Shown here: positions 47,701 to 56,708 of the stretch, in pieces
How the letters are laid out: every line of letters starts with the position of its first letter
Numbering within the stretch: position 1 is the stretch's first letter
NCBI GenBank assembly: GCA_947498815.1
Contig: CANMLU010000009.1
Span: 124,001 to 188,000, forward strand
From: an uncultured Aquimarina sp.
Lineage (GTDB): Bacteria; Bacteroidota; Bacteroidia; Flavobacteriales; Flavobacteriaceae
Reading direction: 5' to 3'
Length of the DNA: 64,000 nt
Position numbers and translations under genes: made by a program
The notes under the pieces: generated by a model
Databases searched by the model: none
The model's input: only the letters and a program-made list of their open reading frames with translations
Told to the model about the DNA's origin: nothing

Positions 47701-48202
47701 TATCGGAGTTATTTATTAATGTACTTCTTCTAACAAAACCATATTCATTACTAGAATTCCACATATAGGTATATGTCAAACTTAGATCATGATTTATTTC
47801 TTCAAATAAAATTTTATTTCCATAGGCATTTTTATAAATATTTCTGGAATATTGGTATGTTCCTGAATAACGTTCTGAAAATGGCTCCCAGATGATTAGC
47901 TTTCCTTCTTTTTTTATTCTAAAAATGGATTTGCTACCTGTAATGTCATAGGATTCGGTAATCTTATCATCAGTATAATATGGAAAAATAGCATTATCCG
48001 AATCTTTTCTACCTGCAGACAATCCTCCATTACTAGATATAAACATCCAATGGTTAGAATCACTAACGATACTCATAAAAAAGGGACGCATTACGTCACT
48101 ATTAGAGATCATGTAAAACACTTCATTATCAATTTTTACATGTTTCAATTTTACTTCTTTGTCTTGCTTTCTTTCTTGCATTACAGTCAAATTATCCTCC
48201 AT
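44738..48202 (-). CDS. Probable beta-1,3-glucan phosphorylase (GH94/GH149/GH161-like)
   Basis: A 1154-aa soluble protein without signal peptide, starting at the ATG at 48202 (an in-frame TTG two codons upstream is possible). The layout is that of large clan GH-Q-type glycoside phosphorylases: an N-terminal beta-sandwich (FYMISNSDVMRPFFMSIVSD, NIIPHGVGAGLQEIRSNLVD), then an alpha/alpha-barrel with FDLREVAHQNED, HGDPSRPWNKFSI and the candidate general acid D652 in PEWNDANNALVGDG, then a long C-terminal domain (GYEGLGSIYWHMVSKLLLAV, SGKGAQQPGMTGQVKEDILC). Length and context (GH16, GH17, GH30) fit beta-1,3-glucan phosphorylases of GH149 or GH161; I cannot choose between them by eye. It would convert imported oligosaccharides and phosphate to glucose 1-phosphate. 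First gene of the second transcription unit. Confidence 0.75.
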   Translation of the reverse strand: MEDNLTVMQERKQDKEVKLKHVKIDNEVFYMISNSDVMRPFFMSIVSDSNHWMFISSNGGLSAGRKDSDNAIFPYYTDDKITESYDITGSKSIFRIKKEGKLIIWEPFSERYSGTYQYSRNIYKNAYGNKILFEEINHDLSLTYTYMWNSSNEYGFVRRSTLINNSDISANVEILDGIQNIIPHGVGAGLQEIRSNLVDAYKRSELVHDSGLGIYALSSIIVDRAEPSEALKANIVWSRGLENPKYLISSLQLNNYRNGDVIEAEDDIKAEKGAYFINCDITLQAGESKDWMTVANVNQGPSQVVEISEILKNDGNLIQKVNDDIELGTQRLINLVSASDGLQLTADKRRNARHYSNTLFNIMRGGIFDSNYVIEKWDFTNYLASANRKVYSKNEALLENFPDTFTLFDLREVAHQNEDKNFRRLALEYMPLKFSRRHGDPSRPWNKFSINTQSEIDGSKILDYEGNWRDIFQNWEALAHSYPEFVESMIHKFLNASTFDGYNPYRITKGGIDWEVIEEHDPWSYIGYWGDHQIIYSLKFLEFFQNHYPNRLQRFFTKDMFVYANVPYKIKPYEDLLKNPKDTIEFDYELDKKIQQKRAEFGADGVLLRDENYSIHKVNFIEKILATTLAKLSNFIPEAGIWLNTQRPEWNDANNALVGDGVSMVTLYYLRRFFKFFKIVIENTEDKDIQISKELLEFYNTINNTFETNEGLLSKSLSNKERKEILDGLGVAGSTYRIKVYDHAFSGKKETLKLNDLKAFIDLTLKYLNHSIRANKRDDNMYHAYNLMTVDNENEISITYLDEMLEGQVAVLSSGYLSSKESLSLLNAMKNSALFRPDQYSYLLYPNKELPKFAEKNSIPKEYVENSRLLTQLLADNNAQIIEKDVNGNYHFNGSFNNAESLKQELENLSTKGYHILVEKYRGIVLETFEKVFNHKAFTGRSGTFYGYEGLGSIYWHMVSKLLLAVEECCLKAIDDQESGEVVGKLLEHYYEINEGIGVHKSPELYGAFPTDPYSHTPSGKGAQQPGMTGQVKEDILCRIGELGVTVKNGELQFYPCLLRIGEFLKDPKMFEYVDVNQHKKQLQLYRHELVFTYCQVPVVYSLSGENSLEITYNDSSIISHSGLKLDTVISQKLFKRTGEIESIKVNIEKTILK

Positions 48203-48226
48203 TATCAAATAAAAAATTTTGAGTGG

Positions 48227-48268
48227 GTTTAAAAAGGTCGAGTATGCTACCTCCCGACCTTTTTAAAC
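48227..48268 (-). terminator. Strong intra-locus hairpin splitting the glucan locus
   Basis: A 14-bp perfect stem, GTTTAAAAAGGTCG / CGACCTTTTTAAAC, with a 14-nt loop, between the four-domain lipoprotein gene and the phosphorylase gene. On the minus strand the 3' arm carries CCTTTTTAAAC. It can act as terminator or as a 3' stabiliser of the upstream part of the transcript. Confidence 0.7.
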
Positions 48269-48318
48269 TATCTAATTCAAATAAAATTAATACTCATTAT
48301 TTGTTTATGACGCTGCCT

Positions 48319-50586
48319 CTAAAGCTCTTTCACAACAACATCATCTATAAACACTTCACCAGCACAAGTAGCAGCTCCACCACACGTAGCTTGTATAAGT
48401 AATGACAACCCTTCGTCGACAGCCGTATCTGTAACAAATGTTTGCGAATAAGTAAGCCAACTACCTATTGTTCCTGTATCGGCTGCATTACCCAAATTGT
48501 GAGGTACTGCGCCATTTACCGAACGTTCTGAAAATGCTAAAACTTCTAATATAGAACCATCAACAAAGGCTGTTGTAATCTTATATTTAAACGAAACTTC
48601 AATTGTTTTACCTCCAGTTACACTAGGTGCAAAACGCTCCATTTTAATATTAGGCACATGATTTGGTACAGGTCCAGTAGTTATTTTTACAGAGTACGTA
48701 CCGGTATTGGCGTCGGTATTAGTTACCGTAGGTATGTTAGTTCCCCCAGGGTTAAGTTGCCAACAAGCGCCATCACCACTATTGGCTTCAAAACCTCCAT
48801 TAGACAGCAGTTCTCCTGCTGGTGATGCAGGACAACCACCTCCACCGCCAGAAGTGTATAGTCTAAAATCATCAATATAATAAGTCTCTGTAGTATTAGT
48901 ATTCAACTCAAAGAACAATATTATCTTATCATATTTTCCACTTTCACCACTTGCGAAGTCAAAAGTCAATTCTTCCCAACCACTTGCTACACTAGTAACG
49001 GCTCCTACTTCTATATTAATCGCGTTGTTAGTCTTATCTTCAAGTTTAACTAAAACATTAGTACCTGCATTAGGTGACCATACTTTTAATTTAAACCCTG
49101 CATTAGCATTAAAATCAAATTTTGTATTAAAGTCTATTTGATTATTAGCAAATAGTGCAGCTCCGGATCTATCAATTTGACCTACTTTACATGATGTATT
49201 AACGTTGTTGTCAAAATCTGGATTATCGACCCAGGATAAACCCGCGTCAAACGAGGCTATACTAGCCGTTGGATCAGTTTGGAACGTTAAATTAAAATCA
49301 GATGCATCTAGCGACTGACTTGTTTCAGGAACACAGGGATCTGCGACCATGCCGGCAACCTGCTCTATGTCATCAACATAAAAAGTACCTGCAGTCGTAC
49401 CTGGACCATCAACAAACAATACCAAAGTATTAAACTGATCCGAAGATGTAAAAGTAAAGGTTAGCTCTTCCCATCCGGTACCGTCATGATTAGCAGTCGT
49501 TTCTATAGGTGCAACTGTTCCTTCAAACTTCAATAAGACAGGAACCGCAACCGTTGAGTATAACTTCATCTTGATTGCCTTGTCTGTAGCAAAATCTACC
49601 GGAGTATCCAGAGTAAAAGCACCACCTTCAAAGGCAATTCCTGCATTAATAATTTCTCCTACTTTGGACGCTACAGCATTTACTCCAGATAGTTCAGGGT
49701 TCTCTACGACACTATATGTTGCACCATTAAAAGTGACAAAATCATAGGTAATGCTTGAGCAATCAAAGTCTATGGGTAATTCTAATGCGGTATCTGTGCA
49801 AAGAATAGGTGGTGTTTCAATTTGAGAAATATCATCTATATAAAATGTTCCTGCAGTCGTACCTGGTCCATCAACAAAAATGGTGAGTTTTGAAAATGCG
49901 TCTGAAGAATCAAATGTAAAGTAAATTTCTTCCCAACCTGTTCCTCCATGACTTGCAGTTGTCTCTATAAACGTACTTCCTTCTTCAAGTTTCAATAGTA
50001 CATCAATTGGAGTGTCTGACCAGAAAATAACCTTTATGGATTTTTGCTCCGTTAAATCCAAGGGATCTCCTAATTCGAAGAAAAAACCTTCAAAAGCAGC
50101 TCCGCTATTGGTAATTTGACCTACATTAGATGTACTTGGATTTGCCCCCGTTGGATCTGGATTCTCTACAATTGTAAATGCTGTACCATTAAATGTGCTA
50201 ACCTCATAATTTACATTAGCATCATCAAAATTAACAGGAAATGTAACAGGAAGTGGAATGTTTATAGCTATTTCATCTTCAAAAGCATCTTCAGCCCCAG
50301 CTATATTTTTCGCAGTTAGTACTACGGTATAACTACCGGTTTGATATGCTTTGGTTGGGTTAATTTCTGTAGAAGTTGTTCCATCGCCAAAATCCCATTC
50401 GTAACTATTGGCATTTTCTGAAAGGTTGATAAAAGATACTATACCTGTATCTTCATTTATGGTTTGTGCAAAACTTGCAGTAACCTGTGGCAAGTTGGTA
50501 TCATCATCATCTTCGCAACCAAAAAAAAAGGCAACAGCTATAATTAGACACCAAATTATATTCGTTTTTTTGATCAATTGTTTCAT
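48319..50586 (-). CDS. Surface glycan-binding lipoprotein (PKD + three repeats + CBM-like)
   Basis: A 755-aa lipoprotein with lipobox VAFFFG-C24 followed by EDDDD, matching the Bacteroidetes surface-export signal. A PKD domain lies at about 34-110 (SYEWDFGDGT). Three homologous ~145-aa beta domains follow at about 113-256, 267-411 and 425-575; each ends with TGTFYxDDI-type strands (AGTFYIDDI, AGTFYVDDI, TETYYIDDF). A CBM4/9-like domain closes the protein (LLSNGGFEANSGDGACWQL, AGEVFIDDVVVKEL). No catalytic motif is seen. The expected role is to bind beta-glucan at the cell surface for the GH16 enzyme encoded just upstream. Repeats 1 and 2 are much closer to each other than to 3. Confidence 0.85.
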   Translation of the reverse strand: MKQLIKKTNIIWCLIIAVAFFFGCEDDDDTNLPQVTASFAQTINEDTGIVSFINLSENANSYEWDFGDGTTSTEINPTKAYQTGSYTVVLTAKNIAGAEDAFEDEIAINIPLPVTFPVNFDDANVNYEVSTFNGTAFTIVENPDPTGANPSTSNVGQITNSGAAFEGFFFELGDPLDLTEQKSIKVIFWSDTPIDVLLKLEEGSTFIETTASHGGTGWEEIYFTFDSSDAFSKLTIFVDGPGTTAGTFYIDDISQIETPPILCTDTALELPIDFDCSSITYDFVTFNGATYSVVENPELSGVNAVASKVGEIINAGIAFEGGAFTLDTPVDFATDKAIKMKLYSTVAVPVLLKFEGTVAPIETTANHDGTGWEELTFTFTSSDQFNTLVLFVDGPGTTAGTFYVDDIEQVAGMVADPCVPETSQSLDASDFNLTFQTDPTASIASFDAGLSWVDNPDFDNNVNTSCKVGQIDRSGAALFANNQIDFNTKFDFNANAGFKLKVWSPNAGTNVLVKLEDKTNNAINIEVGAVTSVASGWEELTFDFASGESGKYDKIILFFELNTNTTETYYIDDFRLYTSGGGGGCPASPAGELLSNGGFEANSGDGACWQLNPGGTNIPTVTNTDANTGTYSVKITTGPVPNHVPNIKMERFAPSVTGGKTIEVSFKYKITTAFVDGSILEVLAFSERSVNGAVPHNLGNAADTGTIGSWLTYSQTFVTDTAVDEGLSLLIQATCGGAATCAGEVFIDDVVVKEL

Positions 50587-50694
50587 GAGTTATCTTATTG
50601 TTTTAGATTTTACTTGGAACTCGCCAAATAATCGTTTCGATGTAAGTCAAAATTCTTGCAATGGCTCCTTTTATACTATCTTATTAATTAATTT

Positions 50695-51552
50695 TTAGTT
50701 TGCATTTGTGAATTCATAGACACGTACATAGTCTACTACCATGGTTTGTGGAAAAACTGTTTCTGCATTGGGTGATCCTGGTAAGTTGCCTCCAACAGCT
50801 AGGTTTAAAATAATGTAGAACTGCCTATCATTAAACACCCATTCACCCTCTCCATCAGTTTCTTCATCCACATCTTCAGGAGTGATCTGATAATATAACA
50901 CGTTATCTACATAATAGTTTATATAGTCTGGCCCCCATTCTATGCCATATACATGGAAGCCGGTATCCACCCTATTATCTTCTAAGGTATACGCTTTTGA
51001 TATGGAATTTTCACCTGAGTACCCAGGTCCATGGACAGTTCCAAATATTTCTGTTGGCGCATCACCAGTATTCTCCATAATATCTATCTCACCTATCTGT
51101 GGCCAGATACTACCATCACTATCATCACCCAACAACCAAAAGGCTGGCCACATACCTTGACCAAAAGGTAGACGTATGCGCGCCTCAAAACGACCATAAC
51201 GTTGTTGAATTTTTCCCTTGGTCTGTAATCTTGCAGAGGTGTATTGTGCCCCATTAAAATCCTCTTCTCGGACGGTGATCAATAAAAATCCGTTCTCTAC
51301 AGTAACGTTTTCAGGTCTGTCTGTATAGAATTGTAGCTCATTATTTCCCCATCCAGGAATACCTTGTTCTGAACCATCGCCGATGTCAAAATTCCAGAAA
51401 GAGGTATTAATTTGGCCATCTACATCAAAATTATCTTCTGCCACCAAAGTATTGAATGTGGCCACTGTTTGAGTATCATCAGTTCCACAACCCATCATAA
51501 AAAGGCATGAAATATAAAGAGATCCAATTATCTTATTTAAATTCTTATTCAT
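50695..51552 (-). CDS. GH16 endo-beta-1,3-glucanase (laminarinase) lipoprotein
   Basis: A 285-aa lipoprotein (CLFMMG-C22-GTDD, surface-type signal). The GH16 catalytic motif ExDxxE is intact: E155, D157 and E160 in GEIDIMEN. Flanking landmarks WGNNELQFYTDRPENV and QGMWPAFWLLGDD match laminarinase-type (GH16_3) enzymes, including the methionine of the beta-bulge motif. It makes the first endo-cuts in beta-1,3-glucan outside the cell. The lack of a carbohydrate-binding module is made up for by the two binding lipoproteins on either side. Confidence 0.93.
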   Translation of the reverse strand: MNKNLNKIIGSLYISCLFMMGCGTDDTQTVATFNTLVAEDNFDVDGQINTSFWNFDIGDGSEQGIPGWGNNELQFYTDRPENVTVENGFLLITVREEDFNGAQYTSARLQTKGKIQQRYGRFEARIRLPFGQGMWPAFWLLGDDSDGSIWPQIGEIDIMENTGDAPTEIFGTVHGPGYSGENSISKAYTLEDNRVDTGFHVYGIEWGPDYINYYVDNVLYYQITPEDVDEETDGEGEWVFNDRQFYIILNLAVGGNLPGSPNAETVFPQTMVVDYVRVYEFTNAN

Positions 51553-51564
51553 TTTTCAATTTTT

Positions 51565-53028
51565 TTATTCTCTGTAGAAATATATATTATCAACTATAAA
51601 AGAACTGCCATTTGACACAAGGACAACTCTTGCTATATTATTTAAATTAGGAGAACCGGAAAATCCACCTCCTGTTGGTTGGGTAAAGGCATTTATTGGT
51701 ATATCTATTCCAACCCATGCACCTTCTGTTAGTTCTGAACTTGGTATAGTAAACCCGCCTCCTGTGTCATCTCCTCCACCATCAGAGTTATCTGCTCCAA
51801 AGTCAATTAGCTCAACAGTGAGCGCTGGATTTGTAGAACTACTTAGTTGTACATCTATATGTAGGTGTGTCATATCAGATACATTATTTGTTCCATCCCA
51901 ACCAAGTCCTACAAAACCTAAATTATCATAGGTAACAATCCGATCACCATTGAAGTTTTGTGTTTGGATCTGTACATTTGCATCATTAAATACTGCAAGA
52001 TTCAAATTATTAACATTGGCATATGCATCACTAAATATTGATATAACATCTGCGGGATCCCTTACTGGGGGTGTTTCTGCTCCAACAAAACTGCCTAGTA
52101 CTTCTAAGTTTAAAGATCCTTCCGCCAAAACACCATTAAGTTGTCCTGTAATAGTTGTTGTACCCTCACCAACAATTTCAATTAACCCAAGTTCATTTAC
52201 AAATGCCACATTCGTATTAGAGGAAGAAAAATCAAAATAACCTGGTGCCGGGCCTACCGTAATATCTTCGCCATTTGAAGCATTAAAAGTTGCTCCTAAA
52301 TCAGTAATTAGTCTAGTTGAGCCTACAAAACCTTGCTCTATCAGATCTTCTCCAGAAAATATCGCTGGTCTTAGCTGTGCTATTGTGCCTAAGTCCTCAA
52401 ATCGTAATTCGTCTATCCAAAAGGTATAGCCAATCTCATTTCCGTTAGGTACTGAATCGATTATATCCAAGCCACCTGCAGAGAAAATAAACATACCTCT
52501 CTCTTGAACTAATTTTGAAGGATCTGGAATTGGCACAATGTATTTTCGCCAATCCGTAGATAACTGAATGTTTGATCGTTCGACTGCAAATTTATTGTCT
52601 TCGAAATCCGTCCCAAAGCCTACCAAACCAATAGTTGCAGTGATGGATCCCCTAGCCCAAAAAGATAAGGCAGTGTACCCTGTTAAATCCCTTCCTGCTC
52701 CTCGGTCCAAAAATATACCTCCTACAAAACTTCCGTTTGGATCATTTGGGGCGGGTACATCAATTCTTATTGACGAGTTTCCTTCATAGGCTACGTTATC
52801 ATCTGTGCCAAAGGCTTCTGGGTTAGCCCCAAGGGCAGGGTCAAATGACGTGAAAAATTCATCCGTAAGACCTACAGGACTATCTGTGAAAATTTCTGCG
52901 GTATTTGGAAAAGTTGCAAAAACTGCTTCATCTGAAAGATCTCTTTCACAGCTAGATAGTATCACTAAAACCAATGTTAAAGAGCATATGGTTTTTAGGT
53001 CGATATGTTTTATATTCTTCATTTTCAT
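51565..53028 (-). CDS. Glycan-binding lipoprotein with Ig-like (Big_2) domain
   Basis: A 487-aa lipoprotein (VILSS-C27-ERDLSDE, surface-type signal). Residues about 50-220 are a beta-jelly-roll of CBM type (SSIRIDVPAPNDPNGSFVGG, GYTFWIDELRFEDLG). Residues about 235-315 look like a Big_2 Ig-like domain (SSSNTNVAFVNELGLIEIVG, GEGTTTITGQL). A second CBM-like jelly roll follows to the end (THLHIDVQLSSSTNPALTVE, SFIVDNIYFYRE). No catalytic residues are seen. It lies 12 nt upstream of the GH16 gene, so the pair is co-expressed. In this locus, which has no SusD, it may do part of SusD's capture job (inference). Confidence 0.8.
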   Translation of the reverse strand: MKMKNIKHIDLKTICSLTLVLVILSSCERDLSDEAVFATFPNTAEIFTDSPVGLTDEFFTSFDPALGANPEAFGTDDNVAYEGNSSIRIDVPAPNDPNGSFVGGIFLDRGAGRDLTGYTALSFWARGSITATIGLVGFGTDFEDNKFAVERSNIQLSTDWRKYIVPIPDPSKLVQERGMFIFSAGGLDIIDSVPNGNEIGYTFWIDELRFEDLGTIAQLRPAIFSGEDLIEQGFVGSTRLITDLGATFNASNGEDITVGPAPGYFDFSSSNTNVAFVNELGLIEIVGEGTTTITGQLNGVLAEGSLNLEVLGSFVGAETPPVRDPADVISIFSDAYANVNNLNLAVFNDANVQIQTQNFNGDRIVTYDNLGFVGLGWDGTNNVSDMTHLHIDVQLSSSTNPALTVELIDFGADNSDGGGDDTGGGFTIPSSELTEGAWVGIDIPINAFTQPTGGGFSGSPNLNNIARVVLVSNGSSFIVDNIYFYRE

Positions 53029-53122
53029 CTGTTCTTTTTTATTATTTCTTAGTTGTCAGATGGAATGCACCATTGAACATTTTGGTTGGTATCAACGAAT
53101 TGTTATGGCTCATTTCATGGTA

Positions 53123-56100
53123 TTATTTTCCTATATTAATGTGTACGTAAGTTCTTATCTCCCACTCGTTACCATCATCAAATCCTACGGGACTTAATAT
53201 AGGTACAGGAGGGAATGTATTTGGTGGTACCGCGTTTGGTGAGTACCGAGGAGAGAACTCATTTAAAGAACGCCAAGTACCACGAATTCCGATTCTGGTG
53301 TTTGGTAGGACAAACCAGTCTGGTTTGCCAATAGATGTCGAGATATCTAACATTAATTGCACCGGATATGTTAGGTTGAAATCTCGATGATAATCATACG
53401 GCCCCCAATCGTTTATTTGAAAGGTATGTTGAAACTTCCACTTTTTGTAGATAACACGAATATCTCCTCCGATTCTATCAATTTCTCTAGAGTCGCTACC
53501 ATTTGCTTGGCCATTACCTGCAAATAAGTTTGCTATTAAGGCTAGGTCCGGGCTTATTTTAGATACAATACGTGAATTAGCTTCCCATAAATCTCTAGCA
53601 GGCACAGAATTAGGGAATGCGAAGAAAGTACGATTTGCCAAAAACCCGATATGAGCATCTTGAGCTGTGGGTAAATGACGGTATACAAAACCAAAGTTGA
53701 AAGCCAATTTGGCATCTTCAGATCGATCGCTATCCCAGGCATAAAACCAGGACCCTGGTGTCGGATCATATGTAATTAATAACTCACCAGCAGTGGTTTT
53801 TCTGTTTGCTCTCACCGCAAATGGATCGTCAATTACATTTCTTAGGCTTGCAGGGCCATCAGCATCGTTAGGTATTGGTTTTACTAATGGTTCTTGCCAC
53901 AAAAAGTTTGGAGCAATTTGCCAATCTCCTATAGTATAGGTAAAACCTGTTAGAAAACTATTTTGGTTTCCGCTTCCGTTATCTTTTAGTTTCCATCCGG
54001 CAAATGATTGTGTTTGATCTACTCCCCCATTAGCAACCAATCCAGTAGTAGCACCCAGGGCGTACCAGTTAAACTTTCCTTTTGAGAATGTAACTCTTGC
54101 TTTCCCTCCCCAATTATCGTCTGAATTTACCTTATCCTGATATACTATATAATTTCCTGACTCACCCCTTACATCTTGATATGCAATATCGTTTAGTGGA
54201 CTACCTGCCCATATGCCTCCAAGTGTGACTCCAAATGCTCCAAAGTCTTTCTCTACCGCTAAAGTAGCTCTCTCGGTGGGCCAGGGTGGAATTACACCAC
54301 TTCTTACCTGATTTGCATCCAGGATACGACGACCATTTTGATCTAATTCTACATCGGTCTCAAAATCTCTATGGTAAATACCCGTGATATCGAAATCTTT
54401 TATCTTGGTACTGTACTTCAACAATGCTGTGGGATTAGCGCCCCACCATAATTGAGGACCGAATGCGGCTTTCAGGCCATTTAAACTACCTTTGCCACCC
54501 AGCTCCATACCCAAAATTTCGCCATTATAAATATCTAAATTAGGACCATAGTTAGCCTCTGGATACAAACCAAAAAAATCACCTTCGTAGCCCCAATGAT
54601 AATGCCCGGTTCTATAGAAACCTTTTATATCGACAATTTTAGTGTTCCATTCGTATTCTGCGTTATAAACACGTAATCTATTAAAATCGGCTATTTCAAC
54701 ATCTAAATCATTTCCCCCTTCTACACCTTGTACTGTTATTGGTCTACCTACATTTTCATAAAATATTTCGTTAATGGGATTCTCGGCTACGTTACCCAGG
54801 ATATTGAAGTTAACATTGGCTCTCATACTTGGTGAAGGCCTTCCTTCCACACCTATATAATATGACTGCATATGATCAAAACCTAATTGATTTGGAAATA
54901 CATTTGCATTTGGATCTTCATTTTCTGGAGTTGTTATTAATTTACCCCCGGTATTATATGTTGTGAATTCTGCTCTTAGCTGACTTAATCTTATTTTTCC
55001 TCCACTCTCAGCTTCTAATGCAGCTTTATCTCCTCGTGCTCTTAGCATAGCATCCATTATTTGAATGTTGTCAAAATAATTATCCATAAAATCAAGTGAC
55101 ATTCCTTCTTCATATGGATTAAGCAGATGAGCTTCTTTTAAAGCATAATACGCCGCACGTGGATATAATTCGTAGAGTCCTCTTTCATTAGTGGGTCCTT
55201 TGGCACAAATACCAAACCACTCTTCATTCATATTGTTATCCTCTTTTTTTGCTTGATCTCTATTATAACCACCATTAGACCAAGAAGCGGCATTATCATG
55301 AACATCTAAATTTTCAGTTTGTTTATATTTCCACCAACCATCACTAAATTGAAAGGTGAAACCACCAATGGAGTTATTAGCTTTTCCAAGTCCAGCAGCA
55401 TTTTCATAAATTTCTTTCCAATTTCCTAAGTTATAGTACGCCTGAGAATATTGATCTTCCTGATTATCTCTAGCATTAAATGCATCGGCACCGAATTCTG
55501 CAAAAAGAATGGGTAGACCTAGTTCGTCTCTAACTCTTTGAAAAGCGTCTCCAAAGGAAATACCCCGATACATATTAGTACCATAAATATCAATATCGGT
55601 ACATTCTTCTTTTACTATGTCTGCATACAACAAATCACCATTACATATAGCTACCGGATGCGATTGATCAATTGCTTTCACTTCTTTTGCAGCATCATTA
55701 AATGCTTTATATAGTGCATGAGCTGCCAGTTTAATTCCTGAACCAGTATCATTTATTGGGATATCTTCGGTTTCTGCTCCGGTCCATGATAAATGGTAAT
55801 TATTTTCGTTACCGATCATGTACAATAATAAACCTGGTGTATTTTTATAAGTAGAAGCCATATCTCTGGCTTCTTTCATTAAAACTTCTCTTGTATCCGG
55901 ATCTGCATAATCGGTTTGCGGCACCCAAGCACCGTTTATGGTAAGTCCATAGGCTCCAAAAGTAATATTGAGCATCGTGTAGATACCATAATTTTCATAA
56001 ATGTATTTGATCCACTTTGGTTTAAGATTGTACGTACGAATGGCATTAACACCCATATTCCTTAATAAGGACATTTCGCCATCTATAGCCGCTTTGATTA

Positions 56101-56311
56101 TATCATCGGACTTTGCCCATATTCCGGGGTCGGTTATTGTAGAGCCAATTGGGACATAATCCCAATTCACCCCGTTGACCATGAAATCTTTTCCGTTAAC
56201 TACTAATTTAACCCCTTCATCATTATTTACAATTGATACCTGATCAGTTTGTGCGACCCCTCCTATTGTAAATAAGAAAAGTATTAATCTTAGAAAATTG
56301 CTTTTCATCAT
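53123..56311 (-). CDS. TIM-barrel glycosidase fused to a predicted outer-membrane beta-barrel
   Basis: 1062 aa from the Met-Met at 56311, chosen because a signal peptide (MMKSNFLRLILFLFTIGGVAQ) starts there; the frame runs 21 codons further upstream. Residues about 25-400 are a GH2-type/clan GH-A TIM barrel: MVNGVNWDYVPIGST, acid/base E169 in YMIGNENNYHL, nucleophile E272 in LFAEFGADAF. From about residue 485 to the end the sequence turns into alternating amphipathic strands with Trp/Tyr-rich edges and short turns (RLRVYNAEYEWNTKIVDIKG, LGGIWAGSPL, KARVTFSKGKFNWYALGATT, TRIGIRGTWRSLNE), ending EIRTYVHINIGK. That is the pattern of a Gram-negative outer-membrane barrel. The fusion is unusual. 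First gene of the unit below the regulator gene, so probably the first to meet substrate. Confidence 0.82.
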   Translation of the reverse strand: MMKSNFLRLILFLFTIGGVAQTDQVSIVNNDEGVKLVVNGKDFMVNGVNWDYVPIGSTITDPGIWAKSDDIIKAAIDGEMSLLRNMGVNAIRTYNLKPKWIKYIYENYGIYTMLNITFGAYGLTINGAWVPQTDYADPDTREVLMKEARDMASTYKNTPGLLLYMIGNENNYHLSWTGAETEDIPINDTGSGIKLAAHALYKAFNDAAKEVKAIDQSHPVAICNGDLLYADIVKEECTDIDIYGTNMYRGISFGDAFQRVRDELGLPILFAEFGADAFNARDNQEDQYSQAYYNLGNWKEIYENAAGLGKANNSIGGFTFQFSDGWWKYKQTENLDVHDNAASWSNGGYNRDQAKKEDNNMNEEWFGICAKGPTNERGLYELYPRAAYYALKEAHLLNPYEEGMSLDFMDNYFDNIQIMDAMLRARGDKAALEAESGGKIRLSQLRAEFTTYNTGGKLITTPENEDPNANVFPNQLGFDHMQSYYIGVEGRPSPSMRANVNFNILGNVAENPINEIFYENVGRPITVQGVEGGNDLDVEIADFNRLRVYNAEYEWNTKIVDIKGFYRTGHYHWGYEGDFFGLYPEANYGPNLDIYNGEILGMELGGKGSLNGLKAAFGPQLWWGANPTALLKYSTKIKDFDITGIYHRDFETDVELDQNGRRILDANQVRSGVIPPWPTERATLAVEKDFGAFGVTLGGIWAGSPLNDIAYQDVRGESGNYIVYQDKVNSDDNWGGKARVTFSKGKFNWYALGATTGLVANGGVDQTQSFAGWKLKDNGSGNQNSFLTGFTYTIGDWQIAPNFLWQEPLVKPIPNDADGPASLRNVIDDPFAVRANRKTTAGELLITYDPTPGSWFYAWDSDRSEDAKLAFNFGFVYRHLPTAQDAHIGFLANRTFFAFPNSVPARDLWEANSRIVSKISPDLALIANLFAGNGQANGSDSREIDRIGGDIRVIYKKWKFQHTFQINDWGPYDYHRDFNLTYPVQLMLDISTSIGKPDWFVLPNTRIGIRGTWRSLNEFSPRYSPNAVPPNTFPPVPILSPVGFDDGNEWEIRTYVHINIGK

Positions 56312-56708
56312 ATAATTATTATTGAGTTGATCTTTTTTTTTGTAATGCCAAATACCATTAGTTATATTTTTCATTACAAATTATTTATCTAGGAAAAGTT
56401 CATTGAGCATATAGTTTTATCATTGAATAATTGGATAAAACGACGACAGCATGTTTCTAGGATTTCTGCTTTTCGTATTGCAATTTGGAGTGCTTAAATG
56501 TATTATGAAAAAATATGATATCAACAAAAAAAAACTCAACGAAAAATATACATCGTAAAAAATTAAGTGTTTTTTTAACAATATAATAATTCGCTAATCC
56601 TTTTGTTTGAAAGGCTTTAAGATCAAAGAAGGCTTTTCATGAAATTTATCTAAAAAATATACCTTGTATAGGTAATGTTGAGTTGTGTTTAACCTGTGTA
56701 GTTGTTTT
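56312..56708. other. Intergenic region upstream of the glucan-locus operon
   Basis: About 397 bp between the fusion glycosidase gene and the regulator gene. It must carry the operon promoter and the regulator's target, but no exact TAnnTTTG box or obvious dyad could be picked out by eye on the minus strand. It is A+T rich. Confidence 0.4.
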
